Below are positions 30,974-41,212 of a stretch of 64,000 nt of DNA, in pieces (position 1 is the stretch's first letter; each line of letters starts with the position of its first letter). The DNA lies in the NCBI GenBank assembly GCA_019022495.1, contig JAFEKR010000001.1:7688001-7752000 (forward strand), given 5' to 3'. This DNA comes from Epichloe hybrida (Eukaryota > Ascomycota > Sordariomycetes > Hypocreales > Clavicipitaceae). Under the pieces are notes generated by a model. The model was not told the origin of the DNA, ran no database searches, and worked only from the letters and a program-made list of their open reading frames with translations. The position numbers and the translations under genes were made by a program.

Positions 30974-31089
30974 TTGTTCCCACGGGTGGTTGTTCCCACG
31001 GGTGGTTGTTCCCACGGGTGGTTGTTCCCACGGGTGGTTGTTCCCACGGGTGGTTGTTCCCACGGGTTGCTCCCACGGGTTGCTCCCAC
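30974..31089. repeat. 16-bp minisatellite
   Basis: Six units of GTTCCCACGGGTGGTT, then a unit shortened to 13 bp (TCCCACGGGTTGC) and a decayed end. Units are near identical, so the array is young or homogenised. It lies 1.3 kb upstream of the JEN1-type gene. Confidence 0.85.
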
Positions 31090-32421
31090 CCATGTCATGA
31101 TGCCGCCTTGTTGGTCACGCAACAACTCCCACGTATTATGTATGTACGTACTCCCAAGCCGGGATGGGCTGGGCCAACTAGTTGGCCTAGTGCCATGTCA
31201 GCGTGCCGTGTCAGCGTGGGTCAGCAAAGCATTGTCTTGTTTTGCTATTGTCTGCTCAACTTAAGCTTAAGTCTTGCTTAAACAAAAAGTCTTGGAAAGT
31301 GAGACAAAAAGCATCCTATCAGCCGCCGGTGATTCTGAGCCGTGTCTCACGTTACCTCTGATTATGGGGAAATGGAGGCGGGAGAAGACAAGGCATGGAT
31401 GGGACGGACTCCTCCTCCTCCTCCTCCGCACTGCAGAGCAGATTCCACTCAAACCCCAGATTATCCATGCACTTCGAGTTGGGTCAGCAGCAGCCAGCCT
31501 TCCACTTTCATTCGCGCGTTGGCCAGAGTCATGGACTTTGGTGCCAGACCCCCACTTGTAGTTTGCCTTTTGTTAGTAGACGGTGTGGAGAGTGATGATG
31601 ATGCATTCAGCCGTCTACATGTAGACATGTAGGCTATCCACACATTGGCGAAAGGAGGCTAAAAGGTTATCGCGAAGGGAGTGATGCATGGCATGTGACC
31701 TTTGAACAGTATGGTTGGTTCCATGAATTGGCTTTTCGCAGCATCAGCGAAAATCACCGTTGAGGGCGAGAAAATTTTGCCCGATTTTGCCCACACCTCT
31801 TTCTCCTCTTCCTCCTCCTCCTCCTCCTCCTCCTCCATCACCAGTCAGGCCCCACCTTCAAATCACCTTTGCCCTAGAGCCCCGTCTCTCCGTAGTCTCT
31901 AAAGAAAGGACACGTCTTAGCATCTCCTGTCTTATTAGGAAGCAATGCAGAGGGATTTTTCAGAGACACATCGTACAGGTTGCGCCCGCCCGGATGTGAT
32001 ATCAGCCCCATATCCCATCATCTCTGAGATAGTGAGGTGGCGGTCGGGACCGAAAATGTGGGCGTGCAGACTGGGGCTGATTGTGCATTGCATTTGTTTA
32101 ATCGTCTGTTCCAGGGATCAGGGAGAGCGTATGACTTTCTCCTGGTCCCACAGCGTTCGTGGCTGCATGGAGCTTACGAGCTCGAGGCGCTGACTGACTA
32201 TATAGTCTGGACACCTTGCTCGCAAACCCTTGAACGCAAGTTGTTGGCATTTGGCCTCCTCCCTTTAGTGACAACAAAGCCGATCTGTAGAGATAAAGGG
32301 ATCGCTGCTGCACTCTTCTTGCATTGGTACTCGTACCCTGTCCTCTTCAGCAAAAACCAGCCTCGTTTTTTTTTTTTACCAAGCTGTGCTATCTCACCTT
32401 CCTTCTTGTCCAGATCTCGAG

Positions 32422-34105
32422 ATGGCACCACAAGTCAGTCAGCCAGCTGACCCTTTGGCTCAAGGCATTGTTGCCACTGCTAAACAGTCCTTCCGCGATC
32501 TGTTCATTTGGCGACAACGAGCAGTCCTCTCCAACGAGTATGGCGAAACTCGCTGTGAGTGGAGAGACCCTGATCGCTTCGTCAACCCCATCAGCCTTTT
32601 TGCCCAGTTGTCGGCCAAGAATTGGCTCTTCTTCATTGTCGGTTTCTTGTCGTGGACGGCCGATGCATTTGACTTCCATGCGCTTTCCATTCAGACCAAA
32701 AAACTGGCCGATTACTATGGCCGCTCCAAGACCGACATCACCACCGCCATCACCTTGACACTTTTGCTCCGCTCTGTTGGCGCTGCCATGTTCGGGCTTG
32801 CAGGTGACAAATGGGGCCGCAAATGGCCCATGGTTGCCAACATGATCATTCTCGGTCTCCTCCAGATTGCGACCATTTACAGTTCCACCTTTTCCCAATT
32901 CTTGGCAGTACGAAGTTTGTTTGGGCTGTTCATGGGAGGTGTGTACGGCAACGCCATGGCCATGTCTCTCGAGCAGTGCCCGTAAGTTTGATCCCAATTG
33001 CGATCTCGCTTTCTTTTATCTAGACACGGCGGACGCTAATACGGTTGCTCCTTTCTTGGCCAGATCTAACGCTCGTGGCTTGATGTCGGGTATCTTGCAG
33101 CAGGGGTATTCCTTCGGCTATGTCTTGGCGGCGTGTGCCAACCTTGGCGTTGGGGGTGGCACCGATACTTGGAAGACTGTCTTCTGGGCAGCTGGTAAGT
33201 CGTGATGATGACAAGCCCCTCGATTTATTTGTCGTTCCATTTGCGATAGAGCTGACTTTCCTGCCCGTTGGCGCAAAACAGCCGGATTCTCCATCGGTAT
33301 CGGTCTGATCCGCATCCTGTTTCCCGAATCACAACAATTCCTAGAAGCCAAAGCGCGTGGCAACAAGACAAGCAGTCCTGGTGCCTTTTGGCGTGACACC
33401 AAGACCATGCTTGCAAAAGAGTGGAAGCTGTGCGTGTACTGCATCATTCTCATGACTTGGTTCAACTACTACTCCCACACTTCACAAGACTCCTACACGA
33501 CTTTCATGCTCACCCAGAAGGAGCTGAAGAACGATGGCGCCTCCAGGGCATCCATCTTGATGAAAGCGGGCGCCTGTGTTGGCGGTACCATCATCGGCTA
33601 TGCATCACAGTTTGTCGGTCGACGACGAACCATCATCTGCGCAACTCTGATATCGGCCATTTTGATCCCAGCATGGATTCTGCCCCAAGGCGAGCGTGCG
33701 CTTAGCGCCACTGGCTTCTTCATGCAATTCTTTGTCCAGGGCGCCTGGGGTGTGATTCCCATTCATTTGAACGAGCTTTCTCCCGTCGCATTTCGATCCA
33801 CGTTCCCTGGTGTCACGTATCAGATTGGCAATATGATCTCCTCGCCGTCTGCGCAGATTGTCAATGCCATTGCAGAGAAGACCTTCGTGCAACTGCCCAA
33901 CGGACACAATGTGGAGGCTTATGGTCCAGTCATGGGCATAGCGACCGCCGTCATTGCTCTAGGCATCATTGTCACCACCATGTTCGGCCCTGAAAGGAGA
34001 GGGCGAGATTTCGAGAACAAGGTAGCGGGCATCAATAGCGATGTGTCGTCGCCCAAGATATCGTATATTGAAGACGAGGAGAAAGGCAGAAGGCAAAATT
34101 TATGA
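32422..34105 (+). CDS. JEN1-type monocarboxylate/proton symporter (MFS)
   Basis: Three exons (32422-32981, 33064-33194, 33282-34105) encode 504 aa. Known: Jen1-family permeases import lactate, pyruvate, acetate and related acids at the plasma membrane and are usually glucose-repressed. Seen: the MFS signature GDKWGRKWPMVANM after TM2, SFSQ-type loops, and in TM7 the family signature NYYSHTSQDSYTT, matching the NxxS/HxxS/TQDxxxT motif of Jen1 proteins. A second MFS motif, SQFVGRRRTIICATL, follows. The hydrophobic segments fit 12 membrane spans (for example WLFFIVGFLSWTADAFDF, GIATAVIALGIIVTTMFG). The C-terminus is short and charged. The start is the Met of MAPQVSQPADPLAQG; an upstream Met at 32386 is in frame but lies in the leader. 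Substrate range cannot be read from sequence alone. Confidence 0.92.
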
Positions 34106-34804
34106 ACCGAAATGATTCCGAGGAGTTGATGGTTGATGAATATACCATTTTTTTTTAACTTGCGTCGCTCGCTAGATGCATCAGTAGTGCAAAGCAGAGC
34201 TAAGCTTGTTCCTCGTGACAATGCTGCGTTTGCTTCCCAGTGCAGGAACCGGCAGCACAGTCAGAGAAATCGCTCATGGTCGCTCCTGCCCTGAGGCCCA
34301 GTGCCCTGATACCAGAAAAGGTACGCCTGACAACGATAGTGACGTATCCAAAATCCATGAATGAAATGTATCATGAAGGAATGTAAAAAACAATTTGTAC
34401 CTGATAGACGTGCGACCATGATGCCTTCCCAGGATGATAAGCTAAAGTCCCCGCACAAGACACCCCTCTAGAATTTGAACAAGAAAGTAACCATGATTGA
34501 AATACGTTCAACGCCCATGGAGAACGTCCATTGACCACTAAAGTCGCGGTGAGGAAGCAATTTTCACACAAACCGTGAAAAAACCGTGATGCGCGCCCGT
34601 GCCCGTTGACCGCAAATCATCCTTTCATCGCACGAACCTCCCTCAACCTCATCCTCACCTCACCTCACCGCCCAAGCTAATATCAAGCTACCCCACGTTC
34701 AGCCCGTTCTGCCATTCATCGACCCCTCCGAAACCCCAACTCAACCTCCCACCCTCCCACCCTCCCACCTCGACCATTCTGCTTCGCCAGACGAGAAGCA
34801 GATC
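34106..34804. other. Intergenic region with pyrimidine-rich leader
   Basis: About 700 bp between two genes on the same strand. Its last 200 bp are rich in CCT/ACC runs, typical of a fungal 5' leader. No other gene is supported. Confidence 0.6.
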
Positions 34805-35660
34805 ATGTCTTCGCATCCTGATCAGCCCCCGACCGATGCTGGGCCCCCAGAGGTCCGCAGCGAAGTCAAGAAGCCTAAAAAGAAGAAGGTCCTGCTCATG
34901 GGCAAGTCCGGCTCTGGAAAATCTAGCATGCGAAGCATCATCTTTAGCAACTACATTGCCCGAGACACGCGCCGACTGTAAGCACTCGATTGCCTACTTC
35001 GAAACCCCCCCCCCCTTTTTCTTCCGAAGAAAGAAATCCGCCTTCAACTAACGCCACTGCCTCGTGTCTTGTAGCGGCGCAACGATCGATATCGACCTCT
35101 CACACGTCAAGTTCCTCGGCAACCTCACGCTAAATCTATGGGATTGCGGCGGCCAAGAAGCTTTCATGGAGAACTACCTCTCCCAACAACGAGTGCACGT
35201 GTTTTCGAATGTCGGTGTCCTTATTTATGTCTTCGACATTGAATCGCGCGACGTCGACCGCGACATGGCAACCTACGTCTCCATTCTCTCTGCCCTGCTG
35301 CAGTACTCGCCCGCCGCCAAGATCTACGCCCTCATCCACAAAATGGACCTCGTGGTTCCGTCTGCCCGCGAATCTGTCTATGAAGAGCGCGTGCGCACTA
35401 TCAAGCAAAAGACCACAGAATACGTCAACTCGGTCGGTGGAGACGCCAAAAGTATTGAGCCAACGCCCTTTGCCACGTCAATTTGGGACCAGAGCTTATA
35501 CAAGGCCTGGGCATCCATCATCCACGACCTCGTTCCGAACTTGGCTGCCATAGAGAGGAACTTGGCCAACCTTGGCGCCGCCATCGAAGCAGAGGAGCTG
35601 TTGAGTCGCCACAGAAGGTCAAGGTATATTTTTGTTTCGCAAAATGCAGGCACGGCGTGA
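34805..35660 (+). CDS. GTR1: Gtr1/RagA-type small GTPase, C-terminal domain missing
   Basis: Two exons (34805-34977 and 35075-35660) encode 252 aa. Known: Gtr1 pairs with Gtr2 on the vacuole as the Rag GTPase dimer that signals amino-acid sufficiency to TORC1. Full-length Gtr1 is about 310-370 aa, the last third being a roadblock domain that binds Gtr2. Seen: the P-loop [13 protein letters not shown], switch I region [14 protein letters not shown], switch [18 protein letters not shown], the NKxD-equivalent IHKMDLV, and [13 protein letters not shown]. After [13 protein letters not shown] the frame gives [18 protein letters not shown] and stops, where other Gtr1 proteins continue with LFERTTFLTVT and about 100 more residues. 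Only 180 bp remain before the convergent neighbour's stop codon, and no frame there carries the missing domain. The gene may be truncated in the genome, misassembled, or a second GTPase-only copy. Confidence 0.85.
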
Positions 35661-35837
35661 ACAAGCATGGAAGGTGTTCATTCTTATTTCATCTTCTTGG
35701 TTGCGCTGACTAGCGTCAAACCCATTCGCAATTTCATGCCTATGAAAGACACTTCCTGTGTGCTTCCACCCAGACATGATCAAGCATCTCTAATATGCGC
35801 CTCTACCAAGGTCCTGTCCAGGTATCATTACCGCATC

Positions 35838-37203
35838 TCATGCCCACTTGACCACGGCGGTCCCTCCCTTCTTAAATTCTGCCACGTCTGCTAAAATCAA
35901 GTCCTTATCTGTGTGCTCCTTATTGGGGAATGTCGTGGCCAACACCCAAGGTCTGCTCCTGGTCTCCGATGATGCGCCTTGAACGAATCCGTAGATATCT
36001 CCAACGGTATTGGTAGTGTTGAAGCTGGCAGGGAGTCGCGTTCCGTCAGGCAATTGGATTCTGATCATTATGGTAGGCTGCGAAGGGTCGATGACTGGCT
36101 CTCGGGCGGCTGTCGTTGGTGGCGATGCTGCAGCAGCGCTGGAGGACCCGGCACCGGGTACGGGACTTCCAAGGCGTTGGCCAGAACCAGAGAAGGGTTT
36201 ATATTTCTTTGGCGGGGGTTTGTATGGACTCTGATGCTGATGCAGCTTGACATTTACAGGCTGATCATGCTGTACATTCATAAGATGAAGCGGAGCTCGA
36301 CCAGAACGAATCATTTGCAGATCTGCTTGATTGGCAGGATCGTCGAATCGGCGCAGCTCCCCATCCTCGATACTGAACCCGTCCTGCCAGATGTGCAATA
36401 TTCGCTCCTGAGGGTCGCCGCCGGATGCTGCAGCTGCACCCAGAGGGTCAGGAATGGAGCGACTCTCGACGCCTTCACCACCCAAAGTGACACCCGCCCC
36501 GCGGAAGCGAGACGGTCCAGCTGCGTCAGTTTCTTCTGGGGTGGTGTCCGGGCGAGAAGCATTTCTATTCCCGATTAGCTATTGCGTTCAACATTTTGAC
36601 AGGCGAATGCTTCCAGAAAGAGAGGCTCTTACGCTTTCGCCTTGGCTAGAATGTCGCTGATTATCTTCCTTGGTCCACCTTCTTGTTGCTTCGGATCCTG
36701 AACAGCGAGGCCGGACTTCTCTCCACCGGCAAAGAGGTTGCCACGGCTATCGTCATCGTCGGCGTCGTCAAAACCATCGTCGCCATTATCACCATCATCA
36801 TGCTGATGAGATCCCCCTCCTAGTGATCCTAGCGTAGCGATGCCCTTTTTCTTGGGTTGTGACTTGGGCTGACCTCTTGCTCGACTAGATGACGCTGCCT
36901 GAGGTGCGGGGCGACCGTCAAGTGTACGAGGGCCGGTATAATCGGACTTGGGCTCGGCTCGAGAAGCGCTCGCTTGTCCCTCCATCTTTGCTTCGTCATC
37001 GTCTTGAAAGTAGCTGTTGCAGGCAGCTAGTAGGTCCCACTGGTTTGCGTCGAGATACTGCGTTGCCTACCAACATTGTGAGCTGTAAGTTTATCGAATC
37101 TTCAATCGGACAAGTAGCCAACCTGCTCTGGCGTCGTATTGCACATGCCAACAAACTGCTGGACGAGGTCATCCCGACTGGGTGTGCCTTGGTTGTCAGC
37201 CAT
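35838..37203 (-). CDS. SHP1: Cdc48 adaptor of the Shp1/p47 family (UBA-like, SEP, UBX)
   Basis: Three exons (37203-37123, 37066-36633, 36564-35838) encode 413 aa. Known: Shp1/p47 recruits the Cdc48 ATPase to ubiquitinated substrates and to membrane fusion, and activates Glc7 phosphatase. Seen: an N-terminal UBA-like domain (RDDLVQQFVGMCNTTPEQ joined to ATQYLDANQWDLLAACNSYF), an acidic and Gly-rich linker (HDDGDNGDDGFDDADDDD) with RGNLFAGGEKSGLAVQDP, the SEP domain (LHIWQDGFSIEDGELRRFDD ... IRSGRAPLHLMNVQHDQPVN), and a C-terminal UBX domain (IMIRIQLPDGTRLPASFN ... VLATTFPNKEHTD) ending VVKWA. Order and length match the family. The gene is convergent with the truncated GTR1 (180 bp between stop codons). 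Confidence 0.95.
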
Positions 37204-37776
37204 CGTGAATGACCTCTGCCAGCTATGTGGGACAGAGCTGGAGTAGAAGTCAACGACGCAGGCGGCACTCAAACTCGCAGGAAAATTAGACAATGGATCG
37301 AGGAAGATGAGATGGAAACGTGAGAATCAAGGGAAAGAAACTAGTTCTGGCTTGCTAGATGCGACGACCTCGGGCGCTCCTAGTTGAAGTTGAACTTGTA
37401 GAAAGATGGAAGACGGGAGAATCAGCAGGCAGCGGAACCCTCGTCATGGCTCCAGGACAGACCAACGTGTACTCCGTAGTAAACGTGCCTGCCGCACCGG
37501 TCGATTCTTGGCCGCAGCATCTGATTGATTACATAACACACAACGTCGTACACTGCACCGCGCCACCGCGCCACACTACCACCATGAACCCTGTTGTGTC
37601 TGTATGTACAGTGGGGTGTACATATGTATACCTCCGACTAGCGGCGACTGCTCCGTCCAAGCTTCATCCGTCCACCTTTGATCAATTCGAGTCCCTATCG
37701 CGAGTGCGTATCCCGTGGCACGCCAACAAAATCACATAGCGAATCCCAGACCCTCTGAACCGGTTTGCAGGAAATT
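37204..37776. other. Divergent intergenic region between SHP1 and MIM1
   Basis: About 570 bp that must hold both promoters. No coding signature is visible. Confidence 0.6.
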
Positions 37777-38273
37777 ATGGCCTCAGAAGATCCGTCGAAT
37801 CACCTTGCCGAGTCTGGCATCACGATGCACTCCGACAGCGAACAATACTCCCCCGGCGAGGAGCTCTCCACATCACCCGCATATTCAGGCTCACCCGTCA
37901 TTCTCTACAGGCCACCTACCATCTGGTCATTATTGCGAGGTACTGCCATAAACCTTCTGCTACCGTTCATCAATGGCATGATGCTCGGCTTCGGAGAACT
38001 GTTCGCTCATGAAGCTGCTTTCCGGTTAGGCTGGGGGGGAACAAAGGTACGCATTACCATGGGCTTCTGAGAATTTCTCTTGCTGCACAATCAGCAGATT
38101 ATGATTCTCTCAGGTCTTTCTTTTTGTCAACAAAGTGTTGCAGAACTAATTCATCATGACAGGTATTCCCAATGACTCGAAGGCGAGCACACCCGATTGG
38201 GCCCGGTATCGAAGTCCGAGAGCGACGTCAAAGCCCAAGACCGTCACTGGAAGACTTGGCAAGTCTGGAATAA
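37777..38273 (+). CDS. MIM1: Mitochondrial outer-membrane import protein Mim1
   Basis: Two exons (37777-38046 and 38163-38273) encode 126 aa. Known: Mim1 sits in the mitochondrial outer membrane as part of the MIM complex and inserts alpha-helical outer-membrane proteins, including Tom20 and Tom70. Seen: a Ser/Glu/Pro-rich cytosolic N-terminus, the conserved block SLLRGTAINLLLPFINGMML that forms the single membrane span with its GxxxG-like glycines, then GFGELFAHEAAFRLGWGG and, across the intron, TKVFPMTRRRAHPIGPGIEV. This match is strong for such a small protein. A Met at 37765, four codons upstream, is also in frame. The gene lies 1.05 kb upstream of OXA1, another mitochondrial membrane-insertion gene. 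Confidence 0.88.
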
Positions 38274-39325
38274 GTGGTTGGATGGCGTCCTCGACTTCCT
38301 GTCTGTTCAAAGAAAATCCGAGGGCGTTCTTTCAAGTTCGGCTATGATTCTGCTACATCGGAGTCTTTGCTCAAAGACTTGGTAGGAATTTGGCGTGGCT
38401 ACACTTCGATTAAAAACTGGACAAAATGCAAGGTTACAATACAAGGGTTTAAGAGCGAGGCATCGAGTCAACGGTGTGAGGCCCGAAATGACAGCATAAC
38501 TGATTGTCGCACAAAAGAACTTGAGAAATTTGCTTCACTCCATCGTTTTGGGAACGTTGGCAAGTGTGCTGCACTGCTACCAATCTTCAAGGCAGATGCG
38601 AGTAAAATAACAACTGCACGGATTTATTAATTACCATGACTCATCGACCATTGAACACCACTTCGAGGAAAGTGTCGTGACATCTTCCTTGATCGGCGCC
38701 ATTCAAAATGACATATTCCTTCTTCACAGGGAAAGCGAATCAAACTTTGTTCAGGTATCTCCTTGGGTCCTCCGATCTTCGAAGGATTTAACAGTGGTAG
38801 AAACAACAGAGCGGAAGATAAGACAGGGCTTCGCACTACTGCAGAAAAGCTCATCCATACTTACATCCAAGAACGCGGCAACGGCTCACTAAACAATGAT
38901 GCTTCACTTCACACCAATAACGCGGCGAAATCTCCGTCTCGACTATTCACATTGGACCGAGACAAGCTGATTATGGCAAAGGTTTTCCAATACATAGAAA
39001 GGCAGAAGAGTTGGCTCGATGCAGAATGATTTTTTGAGAATGCATATATATATATCACAATAAGCTCGTTTTGATCTTTCAAGAGAGAAAAAAAACCCCA
39101 GTTGCACATTGATGCCATTGATTCATTGCAACAAACCCCCGCGTTATCGATAAACACACTCAGACCCCTAGCTCAGGAACCAAATCGGATGATCCGTCCG
39201 ACAATTATCCGACCTCGGGTCTCCCAAAAAATTGTCCAGCAGCAACGCTCGTTTGTTCATGGGATGGAGATCTCAGCTTGCCGTACTTCGTCTTCTCCTC
39301 TTCCCACCCGACAACCCGCGCCGCA
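38274..39325. other. 1-kb stretch with unassigned open frames
   Basis: Several plus-strand frames of 80-118 codons occur (for example 38274-38630 and 38763-39029), the latter containing RAEDKTGLRTTAEKLIHTY, which has the look of real coding sequence, but no consistent start, splicing or family was found. It may be a decayed gene or chance. A short TA repeat lies at about 39043-39055, and the OXA1 promoter follows. Confidence 0.35.
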
Positions 39326-41001
39326 ATGCTTCCAAGACGGGCAGTTGTGCGCTCCGGGCCCTCATTAGGGCTGCGGAGGCAGATCCCGGGCCGATGCGCC
39401 GTACGTTATTCCTTCGCTCCTGCTTTCATGCGTCGTACTTGGTTGAGCCGTCTCCCAGGATTTGTATGCCCATGACTAAACTGATGCTCGACTTCTGGCG
39501 CAGAACCCCCCGATTGCCCTGTCAAAACAGCTCGGCCACGGCCGTCAATTCAGCTCCCTGCGATCAAGCCGACTCCCCGGCTTGACGAGCGCGTCGCCAT
39601 TCCGAATGCGAATGCGCAATGTTGCCGGCCCGATCGTGCTAGGAGGCGTAGCATCATCACGACAACTCTCTCTGTGGGGCCACGGCAAGAAGAAGACGTC
39701 CGAGGAAGATACGTTGTCGCCTCCTGAGTTTCCCGCCGAAGCAGCGTCAGCACCAGAGGACGTCCGGCCGGTCGATCCCACGCCCGATAACGCTCTGCCC
39801 GCGCCGCCTCCAAACGAGCCCGCCGTGTCCACGTCCGAGGTGGACCTCTCCTCGATATCCGACATGGTCAACGGCCAGGACATACTCAACATGCCCGAGC
39901 AAATCGGGTTCCTGCACGCTCTGGGACTCGACTTCGGCTGGGGCCCCACGTCCATGATGCAATGGGCCCTCGAGCACCTTCATATCTACACCGGCCTCGG
40001 CTGGGGTGCCTCCATCATGGCCACGGCCGTCCTACTCCGCTGCCTCATGTTCTACCCGCAGGTTCGCAGTCTGAAGTTCAACGCCGTGATGCAGAACCTG
40101 CGCAAGGACCCTCGCTCCCAGGAGGCCACGAAGCTGATCCAGCAGGGCTTCCAGAGCGGAGACATGGAGTTGCGCCAAAAGGGCCAGTACATCAACAAGA
40201 TGCTCAAGGAGCAATACGGAGTCAGCAACTGGGGCATGCTCTGGTCCTTTGGTCAGATTCCCTTCACCTTTGGTCTGTTCCGCATCGTCAGCGCCATGGC
40301 CAACGTTCCCGTGCCGGCAATGGAGAACGCCGGGTACCTGTGGTTTCCCGATCTGACGGCCACGGACCCTTACTTCATTCTTCCTGCCGCCGGCACCGCT
40401 CTCATGATTGGAGCCCTGGCCGTACGTCAAAAACCCCTGTACACTCTGTTCCCCCAGGTTCACACTTGTTCTTCTTGTCTCCAATCTTCCGTCAACTAAC
40501 AAAACATTGACGTCTCAGATCAATGCGAAACATACTCCTGAGCAACAAAGAAAGATGCTCAAGACCATGACCTACGTCTTCGGTGTCGTCGGCTTCGTAG
40601 GAACATCATTCCTCTCTGCCGCCGTCAATCTCATGACGGTGGCGCTCGGCGCCGCGACCCTCATCACCGCCGTCGTGCTGAACAACGCCGTTGTTCGCCG
40701 CACCGTCGGCCTCCCTCCCCACGACGCCACTCAGACTTCGTCGGCCCCCAGACAGGCCACCTACGAGGCTCCTCGCGCCGCCAACGCCCCCGAAGCTGGG
40801 CTCCGAGAACGCCTCAACACAAACCTCAACGATATGAAGAAGGGTCTTTCTGACCAGTTCAGCAATTACACGGGCACGTATAGCGGCACGGAAGAAGAAA
40901 AGGCCGAGAAGAAGCGCAAGGAATTGATTCGAAAGCTTGAAGAGACGCGCAAGAGGCAGGAACGTGAGGAGTTTGAGAAGAAGTACAAGAGTAAGAGGTA
41001 A
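39326..41001 (+). CDS. OXA1: Mitochondrial inner-membrane insertase Oxa1
   Basis: Three exons (39326-39400, 39531-40421, 40519-41001), all joined at phase 0, encode 482 aa. Known: Oxa1, of the YidC/Alb3/Oxa1 family, inserts mitochondrially and nuclearly encoded proteins into the inner membrane and binds mitoribosomes through its C-terminal coiled coil. Seen: an Arg/Ser-rich presequence (MLPRRAVVRSGPSLGLRRQI), then the family core with QWALEHLHIYTGLGWGASIM, the cytoplasmic-loop-equivalent RSLKFNAVMQNLRKDPRSQE, WGMLWSFGQIPFTFGLFRIV, GYLWFPDLTATDPYFILPA, and KTMTYVFGVVGFVGTSFLSA, giving five hydrophobic segments. The C-terminus is a charged helix (EEEKAEKKRKELIRKLEETR) with coiled-coil character. 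The first intron falls inside the presequence and was placed by frame and GTACGT...ACAG signals. Confidence 0.93.
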
Positions 41002-41212
41002 GGGGGGGGGGGCTTGATGCACCGCAAAGAATCCTATACTTTGCCTGAAACAAGCCTTTTTGTATAACAGAATGTGCAGTGAGTAGAACAAATACTTGAT
41101 GGACGGAGCGAGAGTTCAGGGAAGACGCATCATCACATGTGTCACGAACATGCAAATGAAATAAAGGTGGGGCGGAGGTTCGTCATATCAGGTCCATGCC
41201 CACGAAATACAT

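Larger units (their letters stand above)
29324..32421. other. 3.1-kb gene-poor region with tandem repeats
   Basis: Between the OPT stop and the JEN1-type start. Open frames are short, overlap in all phases and have no protein signature. It contains a 9-bp repeat (29945-29988), a 16-bp minisatellite (30974-31089), a short TCC repeat (about 31806-31837), and, just before the next gene, a poly-T tract and a pyrimidine-rich leader. It may include a long regulatory region for the transporter that follows. Confidence 0.55.

Noticed and set aside
30974..31089. Regularly spaced repeat, considered as CRISPR
   Set aside because: Units are contiguous with no unique spacers, and the host is a eukaryote.
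30704..31264. Open frames on both strands with repeated Trp-Glu-Gln or Pro-Arg-Val motifs
   Set aside because: They are translations of the 16-bp minisatellite, not proteins.
34599..35051. 150-codon frame overlapping the GTR1 first exon
   Set aside because: It covers the CT-rich leader, the first exon in another frame and the intron. No motif.
35661..35895. Possible extra GTR1 exon after a cryptic intron at 35634
   Set aside because: Splicing can be drawn, but the encoded residues show no similarity to the expected roadblock domain and run antisense into SHP1.
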